A program made the translations under genes and the position numbers. Of a stretch of DNA of 46,647 bases, positions 29,474-38,656 are shown piece by piece (the stretch's first letter is position 1; the number at the start of each line of letters is the position of its first letter). The DNA is from Acinetobacter sp. ANC 4470 (GTDB lineage: Bacteria > Pseudomonadota > Gammaproteobacteria > Pseudomonadales > Moraxellaceae), in contig NZ_NEGC01000013.1 in the NCBI RefSeq assembly GCF_002135335.1, forward strand, positions 1 to 46,647, in the 5' to 3' direction. A model generated the notes under the pieces. The model did no database searches, was not told the DNA's origin, and was given only the letters and a program-made list of their open reading frames with translations.

Positions 29474-30175
29474 ATGATTAAAAAAACATTGGCATTGGCT
29501 TTAGTCAGCTTTATTTCAACCTTAAGTCTGGCCAATGTTGATACGGTCAAGAGCAACCTCACTAAACAACACCCAAACTTGAAGATTGAAAATATTCAAA
29601 TCACCGATATGAAAGGTATTTATAGTGGTTCGATGGATGGGCAAGTGGTGTATGTTGGTGAAGATACACAGCATATTTTAATTGGTTCAATGTTTCGTTT
29701 AAGTGATCAGAAAAATTTGACCAAAGATTTAGTGCTCAAGCAAAACAGTATTGATTGGAAAAAATTACCTTTGCAAGATGCAGTCAAAACAGTGCGAGGT
29801 AATGGTAAACGCCAGATTGCGGTATTTTCTGATCCAAATTGTCCATATTGTAAACAGCTTGAGACTGAGTTAAGCAAGTTGAATGATGTCACGATTTATA
29901 CATTTATTTATTCTATTAAAACGCAATCTATTGCTGTTTCAAAACAGATTTTCTGTGAAAAAGATCCTGCTTTAGCATGGTCAAATTTGATGGCTAAAGG
30001 CATTCAACCGAGTTCGAAAAAAACCTGTGCCAATCCGATTGAGCGTAATTTAAGTTTAGGTAAATCATTGGCTTTAAATGGCACACCGGCGATTATTTTC
30101 TCTAATGGTTTTAAAGTGATGGGTGCCTACCCTGCGCAAGAAATAGAAAAAATGTGGCAAGAGTTAGGTTTGTAG
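29474..30175 (+). CDS. dsbC: DsbC-like periplasmic disulfide isomerase
   Basis: A 233-residue exported protein with a signal peptide (1-20, SLA end), an N-terminal dimerisation domain (about 22-90) and a thioredoxin domain. The active site is CPYC (123-126) within FSDPNCPYCKQLE, cis-proline is in GTP (203-205), and a second pair Cys161/Cys185 is typical of DsbC. It shuffles wrong disulfides in the periplasm and is kept reduced by DsbD. It is a single gene with its own terminator. The CPYC motif (E. coli DsbC has CGYC) is common in Acinetobacter relatives. Confidence 0.88.
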   Translation: MIKKTLALALVSFISTLSLANVDTVKSNLTKQHPNLKIENIQITDMKGIYSGSMDGQVVYVGEDTQHILIGSMFRLSDQKNLTKDLVLKQNSIDWKKLPLQDAVKTVRGNGKRQIAVFSDPNCPYCKQLETELSKLNDVTIYTFIYSIKTQSIAVSKQIFCEKDPALAWSNLMAKGIQPSSKKTCANPIERNLSLGKSLALNGTPAIIFSNGFKVMGAYPAQEIEKMWQELGL

Positions 30176-30202
30176 GATGTATTGCTTGCTTAACTAAAGC
30201 AT

Positions 30203-30233
30203 AAAAAAGTACCTTGATGAAAGGTACTTTTTT
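30203..30233 (+). terminator. Intrinsic terminator of the dsbC-like gene
   Basis: AAAAAAGTACCTT (30203-30215) pairs perfectly with AAGGTACTTTTTT (30221-30233), loop GATGA. It may also serve the converging 30263 gene. Confidence 0.85.
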
Positions 30234-30262
30234 ATTTGATGAGTTGGCATTTTAAACCGTCT

Positions 30263-30520
30263 TTAAGCCTTTAATTTTTTCGAAATCAAGTTATAAAGGA
30301 ATAAGATGATAATGGCTCCAAGGACTGAGGTAATGAGTCCAGCGGCAGAATTTTCACCGTAGAGTCCGAGCAAACGCCCCCCATAAGTTGCTAATAAAGA
30401 CCCTGCAATACCTAATAAAGCAGTAATAAAAAATCCTGCTTTATCATCTCCAGGATGAATTGCTCGAGCAATTAAGCCCGCAATAAAACCGATCACGATA
30501 GCAACGATGAGTGACCACAT
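30263..30520 (-). CDS. GlsB/YeaQ/YmgE family membrane protein
   Basis: An 85-residue hydrophobic protein with three membrane helices and the family pattern GFIAGLIARAI-PG---GF, then LLGIAGSL and SVLGAIIILFLYNLI. Formerly called transglycosylase-associated protein; it has no enzymatic residues. Relatives are linked to envelope or general stress, but the role is unknown. It converges with the dsbC-like gene. Confidence 0.85.
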   Translation of the reverse strand: MWSLIVAIVIGFIAGLIARAIHPGDDKAGFFITALLGIAGSLLATYGGRLLGLYGENSAAGLITSVLGAIIILFLYNLISKKLKA

Positions 30521-30659
30521 GTGTCTTCTCCTTTTTTTATCATTTGTTTATATACTTTTAATTCGCTTTCATTTTCATAATTAATCATTTATCGAAAATA
30601 AAAAAGGTCAATCATGCTAATAACTGTTGTTTTTATGTTCGTTTTTAAATGCAGCTGAT

Positions 30660-30683
30660 AAAAAAGTGGCCGTCGGCCACTTT
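30660..30683 (-). terminator. Intrinsic terminator of hpt
   Basis: AAAGTGGCC (30663-30671) and GGCCACTTT (30675-30683) with loop GTC; the minus strand then has a T run (30658-30665 region). Confidence 0.85.
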
Positions 30684-30700
30684 CAGTATTTATTACGCTT

Positions 30701-31228
30701 TTATAGACCAATTTCACCAATAAATGGAATATGGCGATATTTTTGGTCGAAGTCTAAGCCATAACCGACAATAAACTTATCTTCAACTTCAAAGCCTAAA
30801 AACTTCACATCAAGTTCAATTTCACGACGTGAAGGTTTACTAATTAAAGTACACAGTTCGATAGAGTTCGGACTACGAGTACTTAAAATTTCCAGAACTT
30901 TGCTGAGGGTGTTGCCTGAGTCAATAATATCTTCAATAATTAAAATATCTTTACCACGAATTTCACCATCTAAATCTTTTAAAATTTTGACATCACGGGT
31001 TGAAATTGTACCGCCACCGTAACTTGATACCGTCATAAAATCGAGTTCATGAGGTTTGCTAATCGCGCGGCATAAATCAGCCATGAAAATAACTGAACCA
31101 CGAAGTAAACCAATCAGAACAAGTTCTTTGTCACTATGGGCATAGTGAGCATCAATTTTTGCACCAAGCTCTTTGACTTTAGCGTGAATTTCTTCTGCTG
31201 AGATCATTACGCTCATATGAACGGTCAT
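30701..31228 (-). CDS. hpt: Hypoxanthine phosphoribosyltransferase
   Basis: A 175-residue protein from ATG 31228 (AGG lies nine bases upstream; an upstream ATG at 31252 overlaps the T run of the preceding terminator). The PRPP loop LIIEDIIDSGNT is at 97-107 and the flexible loop SSYGGGTIST at 68-76. It converts hypoxanthine (and often guanine) plus PRPP to IMP or GMP. It lies downstream of guaD in the same direction, separated by a terminator that sits right before its ribosome site (see findings). Confidence 0.93.
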   Translation of the reverse strand: MTVHMSVMISAEEIHAKVKELGAKIDAHYAHSDKELVLIGLLRGSVIFMADLCRAISKPHELDFMTVSSYGGGTISTRDVKILKDLDGEIRGKDILIIEDIIDSGNTLSKVLEILSTRSPNSIELCTLISKPSRREIELDVKFLGFEVEDKFIVGYGLDFDQKYRHIPFIGEIGL

Positions 31229-31250
31229 GGGTAGATACCTAAAGCAAATC

Positions 31251-31283
31251 AAAAAATAAAAAAGGTGTTGACCAGCAACACCT
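31251..31283 (-). terminator. Intrinsic terminator between guaD and hpt, possible hpt attenuator
   Basis: GGTGTTG (31264-31270) and CAACACC (31276-31282) form the stem; the minus strand then reads TTTTTTATTTTTT (A run 31251-31263). It is 145 bp past the guaD stop and only 22 bp before the hpt start codon. Confidence 0.75.
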
Positions 31284-31427
31284 CAAAAGATGTTTTAATT
31301 TTAATACATCTGCTCAAGAGATGCATCTTTTTTGCACCTGAAAATGTATCAAGCCCGATTTTGTGCGCTATCACGTTTCAGTAAAAAAGCACAAACGATG
31401 GTTACTCTAATGAGAAAAATCATCTTT

Positions 31428-32765
31428 TTACTGGTTTTTTTCTTGATTTGATTGTTTGACATAAGCCAATTCTCCATAAATATACGTGGCATGGATATTA
31501 CGATCATCGCCCATGGTCATTAGGGCAAATAAAGCATCTTCTATGCCTTTGGCACGTTCTTGGCGTAGTGCTTGTAAGGCGGTTGCTTTTAAATCTAGCA
31601 CAATAAAATCGGCTTCTTTGCCTAGATTAAAGTTGCCCAGTTTATCCGCTAAATCTAAGGCTTTAGCTCCACCTAAGGTCGCATGATACAAAGATTCAAA
31701 AGCAGAGAGTTTATCGCCCTGAAGTTGTTGCACTTTGTAAGCTTCATTTAAGGTTTGCAGTTGGTTAAATGAAGTGCCTGCACCAATGTCTGTGCCTAAG
31801 CCGACTTTAACTTGTTTTTCCCATGTTTTTTTCAGAGGAAATAAACCACTGCCTAAAAATAAATTAGAGGTTGGGCAAAAGGCAATGGCTGAGTTGGTCT
31901 CATGCATACAGTCCCATTCAGCTTCTTCTAAATGGATACAATGGGCAAATACCGAGCGCTGTCCTGTTAAACCATAATGATGATAAACATCTAAATAGCC
32001 GTGTTGTTCAGGGAATAATTCTTTAACCCAAGCAATTTCATTTTTGTTTTCACTTAAATGGGTATGTACATAGACTTCAGGATATTCAGCCTTTAACTGC
32101 CCTGCTTTTGCCAGTTGTTCAGGTGTTGAGGTCGGTGCGAAACGTGGGGTAATGGCATACAAGTTACGACCTTTACCATGCCATTTTTCAATCAGTGCTT
32201 TAGAGTCGTTATAAGCACTTTCTGCTGTATCACATAGGTCCTCAGGAGCATGACGATCCATCATCACCTTCCCTGCAATTAAACGCATGTGATGCTGTTC
32301 AGCCGCTTCAAATAATGCATTAACCGATTCAGCATGCACACTACAAAAGACTAAAGCAGTCGTGGTACCATTTTTGAGTAGTTCTTGGACAAAAAACTTT
32401 GCGATTTGGTCTGCATAGGCTTTGTCTTTAAATTGCAATTCTGTTGGGAATGTATAAGTGTTAAGCCATTCTAGCAGTTGCTCTCCATAAGCCCCGACCA
32501 TTTCAGTTTGCGGGAAATGGATATGGGTATCAATAAAACCTGGCACAATGAGTTGCTCAGGATAATGCTCAAGCGGTATATCTTTATTCAGTAAACTTTG
32601 CCCATCTTGCCATGTTCCAAACCACGTGATTTTCCCTTCTGTAGTAATGATCAAACCATCTTCAAGGTAACGAATGGCTTGAGGAATATCTGCTGCTTGA
32701 GAAACAATGCGTTGAATATCAAGAAAGCGACCACGAACGGCGCGTTGAGTCTGAATGGGAGACAT
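31428..32765 (-). CDS. guaD: Guanine deaminase
   Basis: A 445-residue amidohydrolase. Zinc and catalytic motifs are visible: DTHIHFPQ near residue 79, VHTHLSENKNE, AHCIHL and GLGTDIGAG. It deaminates guanine to xanthine in purine salvage. Length and motifs match bacterial GuaD closely. It is upstream of hpt in the same direction and within 8 kb of purE and purK, but each unit has its own signals. No clear ribosome site was checked beyond the ATG. Confidence 0.92.
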   Translation of the reverse strand: MSPIQTQRAVRGRFLDIQRIVSQAADIPQAIRYLEDGLIITTEGKITWFGTWQDGQSLLNKDIPLEHYPEQLIVPGFIDTHIHFPQTEMVGAYGEQLLEWLNTYTFPTELQFKDKAYADQIAKFFVQELLKNGTTTALVFCSVHAESVNALFEAAEQHHMRLIAGKVMMDRHAPEDLCDTAESAYNDSKALIEKWHGKGRNLYAITPRFAPTSTPEQLAKAGQLKAEYPEVYVHTHLSENKNEIAWVKELFPEQHGYLDVYHHYGLTGQRSVFAHCIHLEEAEWDCMHETNSAIAFCPTSNLFLGSGLFPLKKTWEKQVKVGLGTDIGAGTSFNQLQTLNEAYKVQQLQGDKLSAFESLYHATLGGAKALDLADKLGNFNLGKEADFIVLDLKATALQALRQERAKGIEDALFALMTMGDDRNIHATYIYGELAYVKQSNQEKNQ

Positions 32766-32869
32766 ACAATAACCTTTAACTTGTAATTTTTTCGATTGAT
32801 TGTACCTGAAATTATGCTGTTTTCAGGCATATTGAATGTTGATTGTGATGATATCTCAAGAAGGAAATG

Positions 32870-33442
32870 ATGTACTTGGCTGAAAACTATCAAAATATGT
32901 TGAAGAAAAATCTTTTAAAGCATCGGGATATTTATGCCAGATTGCTTTTTTTACGAGAAGTGAAACCCGAAGCATTTTGTAGTGCAGGTGTGATTCGCAA
33001 TCTGATTTGGTCTGTCGCGCATGATCAGCACTACGAGCTTTCACAGACTGAAATTGATGTGATTTTTTATGATGCAGAAGATGAATCTGGTTTTGAACAG
33101 CGGCATTTGGCTGAGATTTTAAAGCAGAAGTTTCCTGAAAATGACTGGGATGTCGTCAATCAGGCATGGGTACACCAGTGGTATATCACAGAAAATGGCG
33201 AATCGATTGCACCGTTACAATCGATTCAACATGCATTGTCTTTATGGCCTGAAACGGCGACGGCTGTGGCTGTGCGTTTATTGGAAAATAATGAGCTTGA
33301 GATTATTGCGCCGTTTGGTTTGGATGATTTATTTGAGTTAAAGCTAAGATGGAATGCAGCATTGGCGAGCCATCATGTTTTTATGCAAAGAATGGCAGAA
33401 AAACAGTTTTTGCAGAAATGGAACAAGTTAAGTTTGCTGTGA
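32870..33442 (+). CDS. Nucleotidyltransferase-like protein (NTP_transf_6 / COG3575 type)
   Basis: A 190-residue protein (ATG 32870 preferred over 32867 because AAGGA sits just before; both are in frame). It shows the family pattern: CSAGVIRNLIWSVAHD, then EIDVIFYDAED (probable metal-binding aspartates), then WDVVNQAWVHQWY, then LSLWPETATAVAVRL and APFGLDDLFELKLR. It is a minimal nucleotidyltransferase-fold protein; the substrate is not known. It is divergent from guaD. Confidence 0.8.
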   Translation: MYLAENYQNMLKKNLLKHRDIYARLLFLREVKPEAFCSAGVIRNLIWSVAHDQHYELSQTEIDVIFYDAEDESGFEQRHLAEILKQKFPENDWDVVNQAWVHQWYITENGESIAPLQSIQHALSLWPETATAVAVRLLENNELEIIAPFGLDDLFELKLRWNAALASHHVFMQRMAEKQFLQKWNKLSLL

Positions 33443-33544
33443 TGGCTGAGCCTTAATGTATTTATGTACATATTTATGCATCGAATAGCTGTAGATGGCG
33501 TTGCTGTGTATTAGATATTTTATTGGGTTGTTATTTTGGGAATA

Positions 33545-33574
33545 AAAAAGCCCTCCACTTGGGAAGGCTTTTAT
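33545..33574 (-). terminator. Intrinsic terminator of the terC-like gene
   Basis: On the minus strand AAAAGCCTTCC pairs with GGAGGGCTTTT (one U-G), followed by a T run, 14 bp after the stop codon. Confidence 0.8.
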
Positions 33575-33587
33575 AGTTAGCAAAACA

Positions 33588-34547
33588 TTAAGACTGTGAT
33601 TCTTGTTTCTTGTTATAGCGAATGGATAACCAAGCGGTAATGGCTAAAGTGATGACAATAAAGCCAAGTGAAATCCAAATTGGCATATGGAATACGTCTA
33701 GCATCAACATTTTGAAACCAATAAACAGCAAGATCAGTCCTAGACCGTAGGGTAAATAGTGCATCTTGGATGCAGACCCAGCCAGCAAGAAAAACATTGC
33801 ACGTAAACCTAAAATCGCCATTAAATTTGCAGTTAAGACAATAAAGGGATCATTGGTGACTGCAAATATCGCAGGGATAGAATCCACAGCGAAAATCACA
33901 TCTGATGCTTCAACTAAAATTAAAACCAGAAATAACGGTGTTGCCCAGAGCAGACCATTTTGACGAACAAAGAATTTATCCCCTTCCATCTGCGGTGTGA
34001 TACGCATGTATTTACGCAACCACTTTAAAATCGCCATATCTTCAATATTTGGGTCTTCTTCATGCCCTTTTAAGAACTTAAAGCCGGTATAAACCAGGAA
34101 TGCACCGAAAATATAAAGGATCCATGAGAACTCTTGTACGAACCATGCACCAATAAAAATAAAGATGGTTCTAAGAACAATGGCGCCAAGTACACCATAA
34201 AGCAGAATTTTACGCTGTAAAGCAGGTGGGATAGCGAAGGCAGCAAAAATCATTAACCAAACAAAGACGTTATCAATCGCCAGAGATTTCTCTAACAGAT
34301 AACCAGCAAAGTATTCCATGACTTTGGTATTTGCGATGGCAACGCCAGCTGTTTGTTGTAGGTAAAGCCATAAGCCACCACCAAATAAAGTTGCGACAGA
34401 AACCCAAGCAATACTCCAGTACGCTGCCGTTTTAATTTTGACTTCTTGGCCGTGTTTGTGCTTAAAGCCTAAAAAGTCGATGGTGAGCATAACGGTAACT
34501 AAACCGAAGAATGCTAAATACAGCCATAAATTGCCAATTGTTTCCAT
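33588..34547 (-). CDS. TerC/Alx family membrane protein, probable Mn exporter
   Basis: A 319-residue protein from ATG 34547, chosen because GTGGAGG lies six bases upstream; a longer frame to 34577 begins inside the riboswitch terminator region. It has about nine membrane helices with the conserved acidic motifs of the family: EKSLAIDNVFVW and EASDVIFAVDSIPAIFAV. Close relatives (E. coli Alx) export manganese. The yybP-ykoY riboswitch directly upstream (34578-34778) strongly supports a manganese role here. Confidence 0.9.
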   Translation of the reverse strand: METIGNLWLYLAFFGLVTVMLTIDFLGFKHKHGQEVKIKTAAYWSIAWVSVATLFGGGLWLYLQQTAGVAIANTKVMEYFAGYLLEKSLAIDNVFVWLMIFAAFAIPPALQRKILLYGVLGAIVLRTIFIFIGAWFVQEFSWILYIFGAFLVYTGFKFLKGHEEDPNIEDMAILKWLRKYMRITPQMEGDKFFVRQNGLLWATPLFLVLILVEASDVIFAVDSIPAIFAVTNDPFIVLTANLMAILGLRAMFFLLAGSASKMHYLPYGLGLILLFIGFKMLMLDVFHMPIWISLGFIVITLAITAWLSIRYNKKQESQS

Positions 34548-34577
34548 GTGAATCCTCCACACCCGACAACTGGTCAT

Positions 34578-34636
34578 AAAAAAACCTTGACCTGTTGCCA
34601 GATGATTTAAAACATCTGTGTCAACATGATCAAGGT
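34578..34636 (-). terminator. Terminator of the Mn riboswitch expression platform
   Basis: On the minus strand ACCTTGA (34630-34636) pairs with TCAAGGT (34584-34590); inner pairs TGTTG/CAACA and CAGATG/CATCTG extend the stem; seven T follow. Its outer 5' strand is the same CCTTG that closes the aptamer. Confidence 0.85.
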
Positions 34637-34778
34637 CTTGCCTACATCTGAATACTTATATTGTGTAATTTCAGATGCTCAGATACCGACTTTTTGCAAA
34701 GTGTAATGACGATATTCTGACACGTAAGTCATTTAAAAATATCAAATAGCTTACGTTTGGAGGAGGCTACTCCCCTTG
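34631..34778 (-). promoter_or_regulatory. yybP-ykoY (manganese) riboswitch aptamer
   Basis: On the minus strand the leader begins CAAGGGGAGTAGCC (34765-34778) and ends GGCAAGACCTTG (34631-34642), the conserved ends of this class. P1 is CAAGG (34774-34778) with CCTTG (34631-34635). Internal hairpins are ACGTAAG/CTTACGT (34722-34728 with 34750-34756) and CATCTGAA/TTCAGATG (34645-34652 with 34670-34677). Metal binding would hold CCTTG in P1, block the terminator and switch the TerC gene on. Confidence 0.85.
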
Positions 34779-34864
34779 TTCAACTTAATTTAGTTTTGGA
34801 TCAAATCCAAATATGGCTGAAGAATCGCATATTTATTGTCATTGTGCAAATTTTATCTACACAT

Positions 34865-36058
34865 TTACAATTTCATAAAGTCTTTACGCTGCACTAGAAC
34901 TAAAGCCAAAACTGTGCCGATAACGGCAACTAAGCCACCCACGAACCCAATATGAGTTAAACCATAATGTGCTGTAACCAAGCCACCTAATAATGCACCG
35001 CCCCCAATACCGACATTGTAAAGACCTGAATAAATGGCCATGGCGACATCGGTTGCATCTGACGCAAGGTTTAGCGTTTTGGCTTGCAGCGCTAAGCTCA
35101 AGCCAATAATACCCATTCCCCAAAATAAACTGAGGACATTTAAGCCAATGAGGTCTTGTGCCAGAGGCAGTAACAGCAACATGGAAATTGCTAAACATAG
35201 ACTACTTAAAGGAATCGCGATTTTAGGATGTCGTGCACCAAATTTGCCAAATAAATAAGAACCTAGGAAGCCTGCTGCACCATAAACCAATAATAAAGTG
35301 GTGGTTTGTGATGAACTAAAATGTGCAATATTCAGGGTAAAGGGTTCGATATAACTATAAGCGGTAAATTGTGCGCTAATCATGATGACGGTCAATGCAA
35401 AGACCAGCATTAAACTTGGACGTTTAAATAGGATGCCAATACTTTTGAATGACCCTGAATTGATACTGGGGAGTTTAGGCAGCATTTTTGCCAAGGTCAG
35501 ACAGACGATTGCTGCGCCAATGGCAATTAAAGCAAAGGTATTTCGCCAACCGTAGGCTTCACCAATCATACGACCGAAAGGAATACCTAAAACCATGGCT
35601 AATGCAGTCCCTGTTGCCAATAAACCCAGTGCTTGAAATTCTTTGCCCTTAGGTGCAACCCGAACCGCCAGCGAGGCGGTGATCGACCAGAACAGCGCAT
35701 GAGAAAATGCAATACCAATACGGCTTACTAAAAGTGCATTAAAGCTCCATGCAAAATATGAAAGTATGTGACAGGCAATAAAAACTATAAATAATGTGAT
35801 TAATAAGAAGCGTCGTTCAATATTTTTAGTCATCAACATCATGGGCAATGAAATAGGTGCAACCACCCATGCATAAATGGTGATCATGATGCCTACATCA
35901 GTTGCAGGCATGGCAAAGCTCTGACCAATATCACTTAGCAATGCCACAGGAATAAATTCGGTGGTATTAAAAATAAAGGCAGCGAAGGCAAGCGTGATGA
36001 CACAGACCCATTGGCGTGATGGATTGGGAGAAGTTGTTTCTAAAGATGACATTGACAT
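34865..36058 (-). CDS. sotB: Sugar efflux MFS transporter, SotB family
   Basis: A 397-residue twelve-helix transporter that follows E. coli SotB closely from [17 protein letters not shown] through [16 protein letters not shown] and [16 protein letters not shown]. Family knowledge: SotB exports arabinose, isopropyl-galactoside and related sugars. It is transcribed in the same direction as the TerC gene, which starts 318 bp downstream after a riboswitch, so they are probably separate units. No clear ribosome site is seen; ATG 36052 is an alternative start. Confidence 0.88.
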   Translation of the reverse strand: MSMSSLETTSPNPSRQWVCVITLAFAAFIFNTTEFIPVALLSDIGQSFAMPATDVGIMITIYAWVVAPISLPMMLMTKNIERRFLLITLFIVFIACHILSYFAWSFNALLVSRIGIAFSHALFWSITASLAVRVAPKGKEFQALGLLATGTALAMVLGIPFGRMIGEAYGWRNTFALIAIGAAIVCLTLAKMLPKLPSINSGSFKSIGILFKRPSLMLVFALTVIMISAQFTAYSYIEPFTLNIAHFSSSQTTTLLLVYGAAGFLGSYLFGKFGARHPKIAIPLSSLCLAISMLLLLPLAQDLIGLNVLSLFWGMGIIGLSLALQAKTLNLASDATDVAMAIYSGLYNVGIGGGALLGGLVTAHYGLTHIGFVGGLVAVIGTVLALVLVQRKDFMKL

Positions 36059-36317
36059 AAGTTAGGAAACTTAAATGAGCAGCATCCAATTTTAAGCGCA
36101 AAGTTGCGTGATGTTAAGCTTTAATCTTTTGTTCGTGCAGATAGCAAAAGATAAAGTCATATTCTAAGACTTTCAGGTTAAGGGCAAATTTAAGCTTTGC
36201 GATTTGAGTTCTTTTCGAGGTCGACTATTTGATTAGAAAATATCTATTCATGATTTTTGAAATTTGAGGGTGGGTTTGATACAGTGCCAGTGTATTAAAA
36301 AATTAAAAGAGATGAAG

Positions 36318-36602
36318 ATGCAATTTCAACATTTAGATAATAAACAAAAGGGTGAATTCTTTTTGGACGATGCTCAAGGTAAGCGCATTGCAGAAATCAG
36401 TTATGTCTGGCGTAGTGAAGATATTATTGTGGCAGATCATACTTGGGTGGATGACTCTTTGCGTGGGCAAGGTGCCGCGCGAAAGTTACTGGATATTTTA
36501 GTTGAATTTGCACGTGAAAAGCAGTTAAAAATTGTACCGACTTGTTCTTATGTAGATACGATGTTTAAACGGGATCAAAGTTTGTTAGATGTGGCTGCTT
36601 AA
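36318..36602 (+). CDS. Small GNAT-like N-acetyltransferase (YjdJ type)
   Basis: A 94-residue protein from ATG 36318; AGAG six bases upstream supports it, and ATG 36312 is also in frame. It is a minimal GCN5-like fold: KGEFFLDDAQGKRIAEISYVW, then DHTWVDDSLRGQGAARKLLD holding the acetyl-CoA loop RGQGAA, then VPTCSYV. The family has 90-100 residues and an unknown substrate. It converges with mpl. Confidence 0.85.
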   Translation: MQFQHLDNKQKGEFFLDDAQGKRIAEISYVWRSEDIIVADHTWVDDSLRGQGAARKLLDILVEFAREKQLKIVPTCSYVDTMFKRDQSLLDVAA

Positions 36603-36644
36603 TATATTTTTTGCATCAACAATAAAATGACAATAATTAAAAAC

Positions 36645-36680
36645 TAAAAAGCCAATTCATATTTATGAATTGGCTTTTTA
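36645..36680. terminator. Bidirectional terminator between the GNAT gene and mpl
   Basis: TAAAAAGCCAATTCAT (36645-36660) and ATGAATTGGCTTTTTA (36665-36680) are a perfect 16-bp stem with loop ATTT and U runs both ways. Confidence 0.88.
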
Positions 36681-36698
36681 GAAGTACAACGGTGAATT

Positions 36699-38063
36699 TT
36701 AAGCTTTTAACGCAGCAATTAATTTCTGATGTAATCCGCCAAAACCGCCATTCGACATAATCACTACAGCATCACCCTCGCCTGCCTCACTGATCACTGT
36801 TTGAATAATATCGTCCAGTGAGCGAGCAACCACGGCTTTATTTGAAGCAGCATCAATCACTGGTTGTAAATCCCAGTCCAAACCTTCAGGTTGATACCAA
36901 ATGACTTCATCGGCTAAACGTGCAGAATGAGCTAAACCGTCTTTATGGCTTCCCATACGCATGGTGTTGGAGCGTGGTTCAATAATCGCCCAAAGTTTAC
37001 GTTCGGCAAGGCGTTTACGTGCGCCGTCTAAAGTGGTTTCAATCGCGGTTGGATGATGAGCAAAGTCGTCATACACTTCAATGCCACGCACTGTGCCCAA
37101 CAATTCCATACGGCGTTTTACACCGCCAAAATTTGATAATGCTTCACAAGCGGTTTCAATCGAAACACCGACATGCTCAGCAGCGGCAATCGTTGCTAAA
37201 GCATTGGCAACGCTATGCTGCCCTGTCATATTCCATCTAACGATACCTTTCACAACACCATTTTCTAATACTTTAAAATGTGAACCGTCAGCAGCTAATT
37301 GTTCCGCAGAAAGCGATGCTTTGGCATTTGCTTCTAAACTGGTTCGAACCACAGGCGTCCAACAGCCCATTTCCAAAACTTCATCAATATTGCTTTCAGT
37401 AATTGGTGCAATAATGCGACCTTCACTTGGAATGGTACGGACTAAATGATGGAATTGTTTTTGAATAGCAGCCAAGTCATCAAAAATATCGGCATGGTCA
37501 AATTCAAGGTTATTCAAAATGGCTGTTTTAGGATGGTAGTGCACAAACTTAGAACGCTTGTCGAAGAATGCTGAATCGTATTCATCGGCTTCGACACAGA
37601 AGTATTTTCCACCACCTAAACGTGCGCTTTCGCTAAAACCTAAAGGAACACCGCCAATCAAGAACCCCGGATTTAAACCGGCTTGATCCAGTACCCAAGC
37701 CAACATGGTCGTGGTTGTAGTTTTACCGTGAGTTCCTGCAACCCCTAAAATATGTTTGCCTTGTAGAACATGATCGGCAAGGAATTGTGGCCCTGAAATA
37801 TACGGTAAACCTTCATTGAGCATATATTCAATAGCATCAATGCCGCGCTTCATGGCATTGCCAACAATCACCAAATCAGGATGAGGTTGTAAATGGCTAC
37901 GGTCATAGCCTTGCATTAAGGTAATGCCTGCATTTTCAAGTTGGGTCGACATCGGTGGATAGACATTTGCATCTGAACCCGTCACTTTATGACCTAAGTC
38001 GCGCGCTAACAGCGCCAGTGAACCCATAAATGTGCCACAGATACCCAAAATATGCAGATGCAT
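36699..38063 (-). CDS. mpl: UDP-MurNAc:L-Ala-gamma-D-Glu-meso-DAP ligase (murein tripeptide ligase)
   Basis: A 454-residue Mur ligase from ATG 38063, chosen because GGAG lies eight bases upstream and the protein then begins MHLHILGICGTFMGSLALL, the standard Mpl start. The ATP loop GTHGKTTTT is at 110-118; AILNNLEFDHADIFDD and EVYDDFAHHPTAIETTL are Mpl-type Mur motifs. It reattaches recycled tripeptide to UDP-MurNAc in peptidoglycan recycling. anmK at 42685 belongs to the same recycling pathway. Confidence 0.95.
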   Translation of the reverse strand: MHLHILGICGTFMGSLALLARDLGHKVTGSDANVYPPMSTQLENAGITLMQGYDRSHLQPHPDLVIVGNAMKRGIDAIEYMLNEGLPYISGPQFLADHVLQGKHILGVAGTHGKTTTTTMLAWVLDQAGLNPGFLIGGVPLGFSESARLGGGKYFCVEADEYDSAFFDKRSKFVHYHPKTAILNNLEFDHADIFDDLAAIQKQFHHLVRTIPSEGRIIAPITESNIDEVLEMGCWTPVVRTSLEANAKASLSAEQLAADGSHFKVLENGVVKGIVRWNMTGQHSVANALATIAAAEHVGVSIETACEALSNFGGVKRRMELLGTVRGIEVYDDFAHHPTAIETTLDGARKRLAERKLWAIIEPRSNTMRMGSHKDGLAHSARLADEVIWYQPEGLDWDLQPVIDAASNKAVVARSLDDIIQTVISEAGEGDAVVIMSNGGFGGLHQKLIAALKA

Positions 38064-38317
38064 ACACTTAACTCCGCTGTGTTTTAGACACATCACTTTT
38101 TGATTGTGCTGTTGTCGTGATTAATTTGATTTGAAAGCAACGATAGCAAGGGTTTTACTGAAAAGATAGTTTTTCTTGTATCTATTCATGGGATTGTAGG
38201 ATGTGTTTTATAGTGTTGTTCGAGGCATATTGTCGGGAAGAAAAATCAGCATTTAAATGACATGATTTTTTATTTAAAAAACGTAAAATATTCACGATTG
38301 TTCCAGATAAATTCAGC

Positions 38318-38656
38318 ATGTTATTTCCCCTGTTACTTTTAATTGTCTCGAATTGTTTTATGACTTTGGCTTGGTATGGTCATCTGAAATTTTTACATGG
38401 TGCGCCACTTTGGCAGGCGATTTTATTTGGCTGGCTGATTGCCCTGCTCGAATATAGTTTTATGATTCCTGCCACACGCTTGCTCTCCCAACAAGGTTGG
38501 TCATTGGGTGAGATGAAAATCACGCAGGAAGTGGTGACTTTGCTGGTTTTTGTGCTTTTTATGATTTTTCTATTTAAACAGCCTTTTAAGCTGGATTATG
38601 TGTGGGCAGGATTGTGTCTTTTAGGTTGTGTATATTTTGTTTTTAGAAGTCAGTAA
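38318..38656 (+). CDS. DMT-like small membrane protein (DUF486)
   Basis: A 112-residue protein with four hydrophobic helices. The sequence NCFMTLAWYGHLKF and the block ITQEVVTLLVFVLFMIFLF-Q-FKLDYVWAGLCLLG is typical of DUF486, half-size relatives of drug/metabolite transporters. The function is unknown. The ribosome site is weak. It is divergent from mpl. Confidence 0.78.
   Translation: MLFPLLLLIVSNCFMTLAWYGHLKFLHGAPLWQAILFGWLIALLEYSFMIPATRLLSQQGWSLGEMKITQEVVTLLVFVLFMIFLFKQPFKLDYVWAGLCLLGCVYFVFRSQ

Noticed and set aside
36502..36517. parS-like sequence in the GNAT gene around CACGTGAAAA
   Set aside because: About 11 of 16 positions match and it is not symmetric.
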